DNA from: Taxawa tesnikishii (nom. ined.)
Lineage: Eukaryota; Ascomycota; Dothideomycetes; Dothideales
Assembly (NCBI GenBank): GCA_030247885.1
Contig: JAPDRO010000013.1
Span: forward strand, 1-64,000
Length of the DNA: 64,000 bases
Direction of reading: 5' to 3'
A program made the position numbers and the translations under genes. Below, one piece after another: positions 1 to 11,200 of the stretch. The notes beneath the pieces were generated by a model, which made no database searches, was not told the origin of the DNA, and saw only the letters and a program-made list of their open reading frames with translations. Position 1 is the stretch's first letter; the number at the start of each line of letters is the position of its first letter.

Positions 1-739
1 ACTCACTCACCACCACTCACTCACTCACTCTTATTCTTACTCATTCTTACTCTCACTCACTCACTCTCTTTTTCAATGTTTTTTCTCTTTCTACTTTATT
101 TCTTTCTTTCTATTTTATCTCTCTACTTCTTTTATTCTTCTTATATCTTATTACTCTACTACTTTATTACTTTACTACTCTATTACTCTACTATTCTATT
201 ACTCTACTATTTTATTACTCTATTATTTTATTACTTTACTACTTTACTACTTTATTATTTTATTACTTTATTACTATATTTTTATTACTTTCTTATTCTT
301 TTTAAATATTACTTTAACTCTACTAATTTATTATTCCATTCTTATATTACTATATCTCTATTACTTTACTCCTTATCTTTTACTATAAATCTCTTATTTT
401 AACTTTTTTTCTTTTATTTCTTTTCTTTCTTTTATTTTATCTCTTCTTATTTTCCTATTTTTTACTTTTATTCTATTTCTATATTATTATATCCCTATTA
501 CTTAAACTTTCTTTCTTTATTCCTTCCTTATTATAACTCTTATTTTCTAACTTACTTATTTTATTCCTTCTCTTTTTATTACCTTTTCTTTTTATTATCT
601 TCTCTTTTTCTTTTATATTATCCTCCCTTACTTTACTTTCCTTTTTACTTTTTTTCTCTTATTCTTAACTAATCTCCTTTTTCTTTTTATATTCCACTAT
701 TTTACTTTAATTTCTTTTACTTTACTATTAAATCTATTA
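1..739 (+). other. Nearly G-free AT/pyrimidine-rich tract
   Basis: The plus strand reads almost only as A, C and T: one G occurs, at position 78, and 79-739 contains none. It opens with ACTC microsatellite-like units and becomes TTAC/CTTT-rich without a strict period. An open frame across 76-402 is only low-complexity Leu/Tyr/Phe and is not a gene. The strand asymmetry is far beyond ordinary AT-rich intergenic DNA. It may be a decayed pyrimidine microsatellite. Confidence 0.85.
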
Positions 740-1347
740 GTTTTTCTTTTTCTTTCTTTTATCTTTTTTATCTTAAGAGATATATCTTTTTCTCTTTAAA
801 ATATTATACTTGTTATAGAGAGAAATATTACCTTTTTTTTTGAAAATCCTATATAGAGAAATATTGTTCCTTTCTTTAAAACTTAGCTTTTCTATGATTA
901 TCGTCTTCTTCATTTATATACTTACTTTTTACCCTTATTTATCTAAACCCTAACTCTTAGTTCTATATTATCCTATATAATCCCTAAGGTTTAAGAAGAA
1001 CTTTATTATACTTTAGGATTCTTTCTTAACTTCTTTATAACTTAGCTTAAGTCTATTTAACTAAGTTACTTTCCTTATCTATTAGACTTCTTCTTAACTA
1101 CTCTAACTAACTTATTATTAGGCGTTTACTTTTTGTTAGGACTCTTTCTTGCTTGTCGGAGCTAGTAAGGACCTAACGTATTTACCTCTTAAGCTATTAT
1201 CTATTTTTTTCCTTCGCTACTTCTTCTGTTTTTTCCTTCACTACTTCTTCTGTTTTTTCCTTCACTACTTCTTCTGTTTTTTCCTTCACTACTTCTTCTG
1301 TTTTTTCTTATAGGTCGTTGCTATTAGTTGTCTCTGACCTCGCTATC
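740..1347. other. AT-rich non-coding stretch
   Basis: AT-rich DNA with short direct repeats, for example AGAGAAATATT around 820 and 855, and no credible gene. From about 1130 the composition moves toward normal, and it runs into a 24-bp tandem repeat just 3' of the RecQ-like gene. Confidence 0.6.
1211..1306. repeat. 24-bp tandem repeat, four units
   Basis: Four consecutive 24-bp units begin at 1211, 1235, 1259 and 1283, each starting CCTTCACTACTTCTTCTG and ending in a T run. The first unit has one substitution. The array lies 41 bp beyond the stop codon of the minus-strand RecQ-like gene, so it is in its 3' flank. The unit is a multiple of three, so it may once have been translated, but no open frame supports that here. 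Confidence 0.9.
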
Positions 1348-4300
1348 TTAGAACGACAATAAAGCCTTTGCCGCTACTCTGACTCCCTGTACCGCCATTC
1401 CGCCTCCAAATCTTGTCTCCTCTCCCAACCAGTCAAAGAAATCCTCCACCCCGGCGAATCTGCGCCGGAAGTGGTCCTCTAGCCATCTGGCTCCTCCGGC
1501 GCTCACGAATATCCCGTAACAGAGCGGCAGGACCACGTCTCCGTGCTCACACGCTTCTTCCTTACTGGTCTTGCTGAGCTCAGCCCTTTGGCAGATGGAC
1601 TGAGGGTTTAGGCACCAGAAGCAGCTCGTGTACGGACGCAACCACTTTCGTCCGCGTGTCTCGTGCCGCTGCCGTACTCGACTGCGCTCGTGAAACACCT
1701 CATGCCGCCGGGCACACTTGGAGAACTCGTGCTTCCATTCCTCGTCCATCGCACGGCAGAGCAAGCATGTCCCGCGCACGCTGGCCAGGTCCAGACGGTA
1801 GTTGACAAGTTCGGAGTGAGCCTGCAGCCGCTCTTGCTGGATGAGATCGAGTCCGGTGTGGGCGGTCTGCCGTCTTGTCGCGTCCGAGGCTGCGATTGAT
1901 CCTCGTGAGCCGCTTTGCAGACGTCGCAAGCCACGTCTTCCGGCATGCACCACCTTCGGTGCTGAGCGAGATCGAGGTGTTCGCTCAGCGAAGTTCGGAA
2001 ACATTGCTCGCCTCGTAAGTACTTGTGCACGGCCTGCTTGTCCCGTCGCTTGCGAAGTGACACGTCGTCCCTGCAGCTGCCCGTCTGCTCCGAACCGACG
2101 TCGACGTCGTCTTCGAGCTGTGCCTGCCACGTCGCCGGCAGGAGAACCATCGAGTACGCCTCCATCCCGTCGCGGCCGGCCCGACCCGACTCCTGCGCGA
2201 AGGTGACCAACGAGTCCGGCTCCCCTACGTTCATGACCAGACGTACATGAGCGTGGTCGAAGCCTTCGGCAAGAGCGGTCGTGGCAACGAGATACGGGCG
2301 GTCGGAGGTATGGATCCAGCGATCAACGATGAGCTTCTTCTGTTCCGGCGTTCCGCTCTTTGCGGTGTATGCAGCACAACCAAGCAGTTGGCACAGGCTG
2401 TCCGCGTCCTCACACGTTCGGACGTATAGGACGATCTTGTCACGGGAATGATCGAACAGGTCGGAGTCGCGCCACGCGTCTTGCGCTTCGACCGCACTCT
2501 GCTCCAGAAGGCTGCCTTTGCGAGGGTCTGCCCTGCGGACCATGTAGAATATGTTGGGTCGGTTGCTCGATGCTCTGATGGTTGTCGGACGGTAGAGGTA
2601 GTTGCGCTCCTCAAACTCCTCTTTCATGGACGGAGGCAGTGTGGCTGTCAGGTAGACAAACTGCGTCCTGAGATTGCGGACCGCAGTAAGGTCGACGATG
2701 CTCGATCGGTAGTCAACGGCAGTCACCGTCAGGTGGCATTCGTCGATCACGATTCGATCGAGTTTCTGCTGGACGATCAGGCTTCGTGCGTATTTCGTGA
2801 AGTGTGTTGTGGCCGCAGCCTCAACGCTGACGATTATCAGCGATGCTTCTCGACTTTCTCCCGGCAACCATTCGAGGTGAGCGATGTTCAGTTCCCGTAT
2901 CCGCCGAAGCAGGTCTGCCCGAAGGGATACGAGCGGCACGATGAGGATGGTGATCCCGGCATCAGGCAGCGTACACGGCAACATGAAGGACAGGCTCTTT
3001 CCGGCTCCGGTTGGCAAGATGGCCACCACCTGCTCCGTCCACGACATGATCGTGGTGAGGGTCTGTTCCTGCTCCCTCGATTTCCACATCATTCTCTGGT
3101 TGCCGTAGAGCTTTCTGAGCCCTTCCAGCAGAGCCTCTGCCGACCACGGTTTGCGGGGCCGATAGACACCCTTGGCAAGTCGTTCCTTCAGTCGACACTC
3201 TTCTCCGTCCCTCTTTCGCTTCTTGCCTTTTAGCATCGTCTCCACTCCCAGAAGTCCTGCCACAACGTTGACGCGCGAAGTCCCATTCGGATCAGCCCGT
3301 CCCACACGTTGCCGAAGGTCGCTCCCGTCTGATTGGCATACGCCCTGTTGACCGTGCGTGTCTTGTGGTTGCGCTGTCTCGTCATCGCTCGGATATCCTC
3401 CTCCATCTCCTCGGCGTCCTCGTCGTCTTCGTTGACTTCGAAGCAGCCTATGTTGCTCGCAAACTTGGTCTTGACGATGGCCACGCTCATCTGGCGCCAG
3501 TTGGAAACGTGAAGCCGGGGTGTGCACGCCCGAGCACTGGCTTCCTCCAGACAACGACTCAACCGTCCTTCGCCCCACACCTTCCGTCTTTCTCCCACAA
3601 GAACGAGGAGAGCAGTGCCTTTGGTGATTGCTGCCGCAGAAAGACCTGTCGTAGCGGCACGACATAGACGAGGTAATCCAGCAACAGGTCGCCCACCGGA
3701 TTGGCGAGAAACCGGATGTTTTCCTTGTACCTGCCCGTCTGCTGCTGACCTTTGTGGTATTTGACATGTATCATGACACGATCGTGGCGGAGTGTGATGG
3801 ATCGTCGTCGTTGCGTGTTCCGCCAGGTCATGGAGAAGAACTCGCTTTCGCGGATGGGCTGACCGCCACTGATGTGAACGAGGACACACAAGCGTTTCAA
3901 GAACTCCTGCACAGTTGCCTCGTAGCCGGCTAGCGCACTGTCCCTCCAAACGAAGCCGCTCGCTGATCGACGGTCTTGCTGAAGGAAAAGGCGGCACAGT
4001 TGCTCGGAACGCTCAACGGCGGCCAACAGAGCTTTGTCCGTCCCCTCAGCAGGAGAGCGTTGTCACGATGCTGGATCAAGCTCCAGCCGACGGTATCGAC
4101 GTTGCCGCTATCTCTAAGCGCCCAAGACTGCATGCGGCGTAGGTCCTTCTGACCCAGCAGCAAGTCGTCGTACAGTAGCCGTTCGCACTCACGGTATTCG
4201 GAGAGCAGTAGCGTGGGGATCTGGTCCATACGCAGCTCTGTATCTTCGTATGTCAGGACCTGTTCGCTTTCGTCCCAACAGGCCTCATGATCACCCACGC

Positions 4301-5779
4301 TGTCCTTCGAGATGCGAAACAGCAACAGGCGCCAGCGGAGTATCTCCCCCATCGGCGTCTCGGCCGTCTGCTGCAGATAACTCTCACAGCATTCCTTGAC
4401 GAGCGCGAGCGTTTCTCCCCACCCTGCCGCTCTTTGCGAGCACAGTCATAGAAGATCAGCAGCTGCGCGACCCATATCATCGCAGACAGACTGCTGTTGA
4501 AGTTGCCGGGTTCCATCCAGCCTTGCGTAGACGGCTTGATGCTTAGCATCGCGCAGAAGCTCACTATTGGCGAGCGGTACCGTCGGGCTCCGGTAGTGTG
4601 ACGGATAACGAGCATCCATAACTCAACCAGCCCATCTCTCAGTTGGCCCTTGATCCCTTCACCCGTGCCCGTCGCTCCCCGTTCTGCTAACCGACGGAGG
4701 TTATGCCACACCACCCTTTGCTTGTCCGTCGGTTCGATCACGTCCTCTGGCCGGATCGTCTCCTCCGAGTCAGCACTGAAGTGGTACTCGTCACAGATCG
4801 CCACTCGCTCCAGGTACGACAGGAACTGTGACGCCAGCTTGAAGTAGACCTTGAGCGTGCCGGGCTCCTTGTAAGGATCGAACGGCCGAACCTTCCCAAT
4901 CGACTCGACCTGCGACGACTGGAACCGACTGAGAACGACGCGACATGGCCAAGTGAGCATACAGTCGGGTCCGTCGAAACACCAGCCGTGCGCCTCCCTG
5001 AGCACGTCCTCCATCGCATCGACGATCGTCCGCAGAGGACATCCTTCGTCTCGCGAGGGCACGGCGATCGCTGCTCGGATCTCGTCTTTCTTCAAGCCGC
5101 AGACATGGTCGACGATGCCGGTCTCTCTGAGCCATGGTACCACGGTAGAACGATGCTCGTCGAATCCGCGGACACGGTTGGCCGCAGATGCGGCGTCGCG
5201 CTCTGCCTGAAGGATGTCTTCTTCTTGCGTCCGGAAGAAGTCACGCTGGTGACCGGCTCGCCTCCGACCGCAAATCTCCAGGTCCGCTACTTGGACCTCG
5301 AAGTACCTCTGCCAGCTTCCGACCTTGAAGAAACGCTGACAGGCGCGGTCGCAAGACCACAGCTTGTTGTGGGTATGGACCTGCTTCAAACGAGCATCGC
5401 CGCCTCGCTTCTGTCCGTTGACCCAGCCGTGTTGCCGCTCACAATGATCTTGCATGCCACGCGGAGTGCGGCATATATAGGGACAAAGCCTGCCTTCGCC
5501 ATCTTTCCCGCCACACTTCAAGCCGTCGAAGTACACCGGAAGTCCCGTTACGGGAGGCTCTGTTGCTGCTGGATAGATGACATCTGCCTCGACTTGCGCA
5601 AGTTCGGTAAAAGACCCGACTTTGGCAATAATGTCCCGCCGTTGTTGTAAGCTGAGACGCTTGTGATGCACACGAAGATGTTTGGCGAGCTGCGAAGGTA
5701 CGACTGCATACTGACAATGGATGCAAACAAGGATGCGGTGCTGGGCGACTACTTGGAAGAGACGATGAAAATCATCCAT
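1348..5779 (-). CDS. C2H2 zinc finger / recombinase-like / RecQ helicase fusion (interrupted)
   Basis: About 1,477 codons starting at the ATG at 5779. The N-terminus has two zinc fingers of the DUF3505 type: CX2C...HX4H at 5725-5663 and a second C/H set at about 5515-5429. A middle region (about 3890-3335) resembles a tyrosine recombinase: an Arg in a GQPIRESEF context, a Lys in KYHKGQ, an Arg in SNWRQMS and a final NHKTRTVNRAY, whose His-to-Tyr spacing (HX8Y) is that of XerD/lambda-type recombinases. The C-terminal third is a RecQ/superfamily 2 helicase: LPTGAGKS at 3017, DECH at 2744, YLTATLP, and QESGRAGRDG at 2195, followed by a Cys-rich zinc-binding tail and a CLLCR/CFWCL cysteine cluster. 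Such DUF3505-RecQ proteins are typically subtelomeric in fungi. Five frame changes, each explicable by one missing base (near 4420, 4040, 3580, 3265 and 1880), interrupt it; three lie at GGGG runs, so assembly error is possible. The helicase call is firm and the recombinase call is inference. Confidence 0.85.
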
Positions 5780-6274
5780 CTGAGTCTTGGCTTGCCTTCA
5801 CGGCTGCCATACTTGCGAGGCCAGACATAGCTATATTACCTTTCTAAGGATTTAAAGGATCCATGTGATGCTCAGGATCAATTGTTTAGAGCGTACTGAT
5901 CACGTCGCATAGACACAGGGCTGGTCTTTGTTTGGAGAGGCCGCCCTGCGAAAATGCGGGAGTGGCCTATGCACAAGGCGCCTCATCTTTTTCCTTTTAA
6001 GACCGCCGCCCTTGATGTTCCATGTATATGGCATATATATGAGTGGTGTTTGGCATGCAGAGAGAATAACCTTATGACAGTATAGTGTGTGGGTTTCGAG
6101 AAGGTTGGGGCTCGGGAAGGCAAACGAATCGTGGTCAACAGGTGCAAACGAATCGTGGTCGTTCCTCTAACCCTTAGGGTTATAGCCCACGCAAAAGCAA
6201 ACGAATCGTGGCCATTCGTTTGACTTCTACGAGTAGGCGTATATATAAGTACCTATATAGTATTAGTATATTTA
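5780..6274. other. Upstream region of the RecQ-like gene
   Basis: Normal-composition DNA holding the presumed promoter of the minus-strand gene, then the repeat cluster at 6121-6222. The last 50 bases before 6275 are AT-rich and match an internal stretch of the pogo elements (compare 15115-15165), so a small transposon-derived piece borders the next element. No gene seen. Confidence 0.5.
6121..6222. repeat. Repeat cluster with telomere-like palindrome and inverted repeat
   Basis: The 15-mer CAAACGAATCGTGGT begins at 6121 and 6145, and a variant occurs at 6198-6212. The third copy is followed by ATTCGTTTG, making a perfect 9-bp inverted repeat around a 7-base centre (6198-6222). Between the second and third copies lies the palindrome TAACCCTTAGGGTTA (6168-6182), which is two telomere-type repeat units facing away from each other. 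The cluster lies about 340 bp 5' of the recombinase/RecQ-like gene. Function unknown; a recombinase site or a healed or fused telomere-type junction are guesses. Confidence 0.7.
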
Positions 6275-7294
6275 ACGTGTTTCACAAGTAAGTCGGCCAC
6301 CTAAGTGAGTCGGCTACCTCGCGAAACTAGAATACTTGCGTAGTAACATTATGTAATACTTTAATAACGTAACGTATAATATACTTATATTAAAGGAAAT
6401 ATATACCTTACTATTTCTAATATTATATCTAAGTAAATTCAAAGCGAGAGACGCGCTATAGTAGTATATATTATACCCCAATTAACGCTATAAGACCGAC
6501 GCGTTAGATAGTACTCTCGACGCGACTACGAGCCGAAATTAAAGCGCCTTATAAAACTAGAAGAGGAGGTAATAGTATAGCGTATACTAGACGAGAGTTT
6601 ACGTAGCGTATTACCCTCGAAGGGAAACGTACGAGATATAGCGGATAAATTACTAAGAGAGCGTAATAGGAAGCCTATTAGTAAGAACTAGGTTAATAAC
6701 TTTATTAAGCGTATACTTAAGCTACGAACGCGATAGAGTCGTCCGTATAATTGCTAGTAAGCTACCTACGAGGATCTAGTAGTTATTTAACTCTAGTTCG
6801 CGCTTATCTAGTTAATAAAGGCGAAGTATAATATCTTAAATAAAGACACTTACAATTTTAATAAATCTAGCTTTCTAATAGGTAAGATATCGTCTTAGCT
6901 AGTTATTATAGGCTTAGAGAAACCTAGTAAATAGAAGAAACTATAGCCTAGTAATCGCGAGTAAATTACCTTAGTATAAGGCGTCGAGGCTATAGGGCGC
7001 GTTATCCTACCCTTTATTATCTTCGTAAGTAAAGTCCTTATCTTAACCTAGTTTAATAATTTACCTTATAACTAGATTATTAAAGTCTCCTCTACTAGCT
7101 AGACTAATAATAAGCTTACGCTCGCGTAGCTTAAGTACTTCGATATATATACGAAGGCTTATATTATTAGGGTATATAGACTACTTATTATTAATAGTTA
7201 CGAGAGTTACTACTTAGTCGAATTTTAAGATTACTATAAGGAGAATAATATTATAACTCTCTATATACCTTTATATTCTTCGTACCTACTATAA

Positions 7295-7625
7295 TGTAAC
7301 AGGTTGACCTTAGGCTAGACAGGTAAGGTAGGGAGCAGTAGTATTGTAGGTAGGCAGGTATTGGAACTGTATAGCAAAAGGCAGTGATTGAACTTGCTAC
7401 ATGAGTTGAGCACGAAGCTCCTATCTAAGGTAGGGAAAGGTAACTATATACTCAAGGAGACTCGTGCCTCAAAAGCTTGATCAGTTGTGCTCAGTTGATT
7501 AGTAGTACTGAGCAGTACTGAGCAACTGAGCAACGTGCATGAATCCTGCTGCTCAGTCCAGCCAAGAACTCTTGGCTACTGAGCAGACTGCAGCTGTGGG
7601 GTTGTTGCCTGCACAGCCCGTAACA
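7295..7625 (-). repeat. 3' LTR of gypsy copy A
   Basis: 331 bp, TG...CA ends with short inverted TGTAACA/CGTAACA-type termini. It looks identical to 13742-14072 by eye. Its inner edge lies 90 bp from the ATG of the antisense ORF, so it could supply that ORF's promoter. Confidence 0.95.
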
Positions 7626-7714
7626 CTATCCCCCTTCTAGACTAGCTTCGTCTCGGAGCTTATGTTATAATCTAGGCAGTGTCCATACTTCAGTCGTCAT
7701 GGCTTTTCTCCACG

Positions 7715-8281
7715 ATGCCCAAGTCAACACTTGACTCCAGCACTATCCGTCGTCGAAAACTTGCGGATTTTATCGAATCATTTGGCGACATCATGGTTAA
7801 ACCGTGCGCGACTTGCAAGAAGCACAAGAGGGTGTGTAAAGTACACGTCCGTTCTGGAAAATGCAGCGAGTGTCTGCGTCGTGGGCAACGGTGTGATCTC
7901 CGGGTCACACAGTCGGAGTGGGAGCGCCTAAAGAGTGAAAAGGCGAAACTCCGCAAAGGAATAAAGGAGGCCTACGAGGCGCAAGAGAAGGCTCGGGAAG
8001 AGTTGCGAGTTGCGTTCGCAAGGGAAATGCGGTTGCGTCAACAGATGGATCTGTTGGATAGGCGAGCAGAAGAGGCGATAGCGGTCGAGGAGGGAACAAT
8101 TCGAGATTTGGAGGCGGCGGAGCAGCAAGAAGCTGAGGAGACCATCACCTTTGATAGTCCTTCCCGCGGGCTTGCTCTCAATCTTTCTCCTCAGACCTGG
8201 AGCGCGTTGGATGGGATGCCTGACTCCTTCTGGGACTTTCCCGATTCTGGCGGTATTGCCATAGAACCCTCAGGGAGTTGA
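7715..8281 (+). CDS. Antisense Zn2Cys6-like coiled-coil ORF inside gypsy copy A
   Basis: 188 codons on the strand opposite to gag-pol, from the ATG at 7715; an upstream in-frame GTG at 7679 is less likely. The N-terminal third has cysteines in the pattern CX2CX6CX8CX2CX6C, which fits the Gal4-type binuclear zinc cluster spacing (CX2CX6CX5-12CX2CX6-8C). A charged Lys/Glu/Arg-rich helix, probably a coiled coil, follows, then an acidic tail with aromatic residues. It ends tail-to-tail with pol, overlapping its 3' end by 104 bp (8178-8281). The same protein is kept in copy B. It is not a standard gypsy protein; a DNA-binding or element-regulating role is inference from the motif. Confidence 0.75.
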   Translation: MPKSTLDSSTIRRRKLADFIESFGDIMVKPCATCKKHKRVCKVHVRSGKCSECLRRGQRCDLRVTQSEWERLKSEKAKLRKGIKEAYEAQEKAREELRVAFAREMRLRQQMDLLDRRAEEAIAVEEGTIRDLEAAEQQEAEETITFDSPSRGLALNLSPQTWSALDGMPDSFWDFPDSGGIAIEPSGS

Positions 8282-11200
8282 AGTGTTCCGTTGGTTCCCA
8301 GGTATTCTCGGTATCGTCATATCCTTTCCACTTGACGAGGTAGTGGCGCTTTCCTCTAATCAACTTGTCGTCTAGGATCCTTTCGATCTCATAATCGGCG
8401 TTCTGGCTTTCTGGATCGATACCAGGTGGTGTGTCTTGGATAGGCGTCTCGGTGTCGGCGGGTTCCAAGAGAGAAATGTGGAATACTGGGTGTATTCTCA
8501 TTCGAGCAGGTAACTCTAGCTCGTAATTGACAGGTCCTTTGACTTTTCGAATCCTGAATGGTCCGAGTTTCGTGTAGTCCAGCTTGTCGCTTGGTCGCTT
8601 AGTCTTGATGTTGCGTCGCAAAAGATAGACTTTATCCCCTCTTTGAGAGTAGGTCCCCTAGCTCTCTTTCGGTTGTAGTAGATGCTTGCTCGGGTGGATA
8701 AGAACTTGATGTCTTTCTGTAATTCTGCATGTAGTTCTTGCAATTGTTCTACAGCGACTGTGGCTGCTTCGGCGATGAAGCCGAATTCTCGCGGTTCATG
8801 TCTGACTGTCGGTTCGAAACCATAATTCGCAAAGAAAGGTGAGACTGAAGTTGTCTCTGTTTTCGCACTGTTATATGCCAACTGTGCGACGGGTAATAGT
8901 CGTACCCAGTTATCTTGCTGATAATTGATGTAGCAGCGAAGATACTGTTCTAGGGTCTGGTTGAGTCGTTCCGTCTGTCCATCCGTCTGTGGATGATACG
9001 ATGTTGACAACTTGTGATTGATTCCAAGTTGTGTTGTGAGTGATTTCCAGAAGTTCGACTTAAGGAGTTTGTCTCTGTCCGAAATGATTTCCTTGGGCAT
9101 AGCATGATTTGCTACAATGTTTCGGAGGAATGTGTAAGCTAGGTCTTCGGTACTGGCTGTTTCCTTGTATGGCAGGAAATACGCATACTTGGTCAATCGG
9201 TCGGTTATTACCAGTATGGAGTCGTATTTCACCTTAGTGACGGGTTCCTCGGATAGTGGTAACTTCACTATCCAGTCTAATGCGATTGAAGTCCATGCGC
9301 CAGGTGGCGTAGTCGGAGACTTCATGAGTCCATAGGGTCTGTGTCTGTCATGCTTCGTTCGTCGACAGATGTCGCACTTTCGAATGAACTCCTCTACGTA
9401 CTTCCGTATTCCGGGGAAGTAGTAGGTTCGGGTGATCCGTTCAAGAGTTTTATCGATTCCTTGATGTCCATGGATTTGCGAACTGTGAAAGTTGTCCACG
9501 AGTTCTTGTCGACACTTGGTAGGTACGTATATAAGACCTTCAAACAGTAGAAGTCTGTTATATACCTGAAATCCCTGGTGATTCTCGGGATCACTCATGA
9601 TTTCAGCCGCGATTGTGTCCTGTTCTAGTGCTTGACGCACTTTGTTTTCGAAGTCTCGATTCTCGATAGTCAGTGTGGCCGCAATGACGTGTCGATTGTA
9701 TTCGAGATTTCCTTCGGTGTCTGTTCGTAGGATAGCCTGAATCGTCTTGGGCTTATCCTTGAGGTAATCAGTTCTTCGGCTCAAAGCATCGGCTTTAGCG
9801 TTTTCTGATCCTTTCCTGTAAATGATCTGAAAGTTGTATGAAGACAACTCCTCTGACCATCGAACTTGTCTTCTGTTCAGGCTCTTCGTAGTCGTGAAGT
9901 ACAGAAGATTCTTGTGATCCGTGTATACCTTGACCTGGTGTTTCGGTCCTTCAAGGTATACCTTCCATTGTTTGAAAGCATCGACAATAGCGAGTAGCTC
10001 CTTGTCGTGTATCTCGTAGTTCAGTTCTGCGGGGCTGAACTTTCTGGAGTGAAACGCAATAGGGTGCAGGCGTCCTTGCTCGTCTGGTTGACTTAGGCAT
10101 GCTCCGATAGCTGCATCGGATGCATCCGTTTCTACCGTGATTGGCTTTTCCGGATCGAACATGGCCAATACGGGTTGTGTCGTGAAGCGTTGCTTGAGTT
10201 CTTCAAAAGCGTCGTTCGCTTCCTTGGTCCATTCAAATCCTTGATCCTTCTTGGTCATGGATGTGAGGGGTGTCGTTATCCGGGAATATCCGTTGATAAA
10301 CCGTCGATAGAAGTTGGCGAATCCTAGGAATGACTGGACTTCCTTGACTGAAGTTGGTGTGGGCCAACTTGTTACTGCGGTAACCTTAGATTGGTCCATC
10401 TTGAGTCCATTTCTAGTGATGATGTATCCCAGAAACTGTACTTCCTGTACATGAAATTCGCACTTCTTCGGTTTCAATCGTAGCCGAGCCTGTTGCAATG
10501 CTTTCAGCACTAGCCGAACGTGTTTTACGTGTTCCTCTTTGGTCTTCGAATAGACCAAAATGTCGTCTAGGTACACTGTAACAAACACATCGAGATGCTG
10601 TCGTAGTACGTTGTTGATGAAAGCTTGAACGTAGCCGGAGCATTAGTCAATCCGAAAGGCATGACCAAATACTCGTAATGTCCAAATCGGGTTCGAAACG
10701 CGGTCTTCCACTCTTCTCCGTGTTTCATACGTATCCGGTTATAGGCTGCGGGTATGTCGAATTTCGTGAACCATTGGGCTCCTTGGAGTCGATCCTGGAG
10801 TTCCGAAATAAGTGGTAGCGGATAACTGTTCTTGATTGTGATGTTGTTCAGTCCTCGGTAGTCGACACAGAGTCGTAAACTACCGTCTGGCTTCGGTACG
10901 AAGAGAATAGGATATCCGGCGGGTGACTGTGATTCTCGGATAAATCCCTTCCGTAAGTTCTCTTCGAGGTATGTACGAAGCGCTTCAAGCTTCTCGGCCG
11001 ATAGTGGATAGATCGCCTGTTTGGTGGGTTCTTTCCCTCCATAAGCTTGATTTCATGATCCCATGACTGGTGTTCAGGTAGTGCCTCCTGGTCACTTTCT
11101 TCCCTGAATAGTTCTTCGAACTCCTTGTATTCTGCAGGAATTGGAGTCGGTTCGGCGGCGCAAATCTCTTGCCTGCTCCATAGGATCTGTACGTTCTCGG

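Noticed and set aside
76-402. 108-codon plus-strand open frame
   Set aside because: It is low-complexity Leu/Tyr/Phe translated from the G-free tract; stop codons are rare there by composition alone.
6168-6182. A true telomere end
   Set aside because: Only two opposed units are present and unique DNA continues on both sides; recorded as a telomere-like palindrome only.
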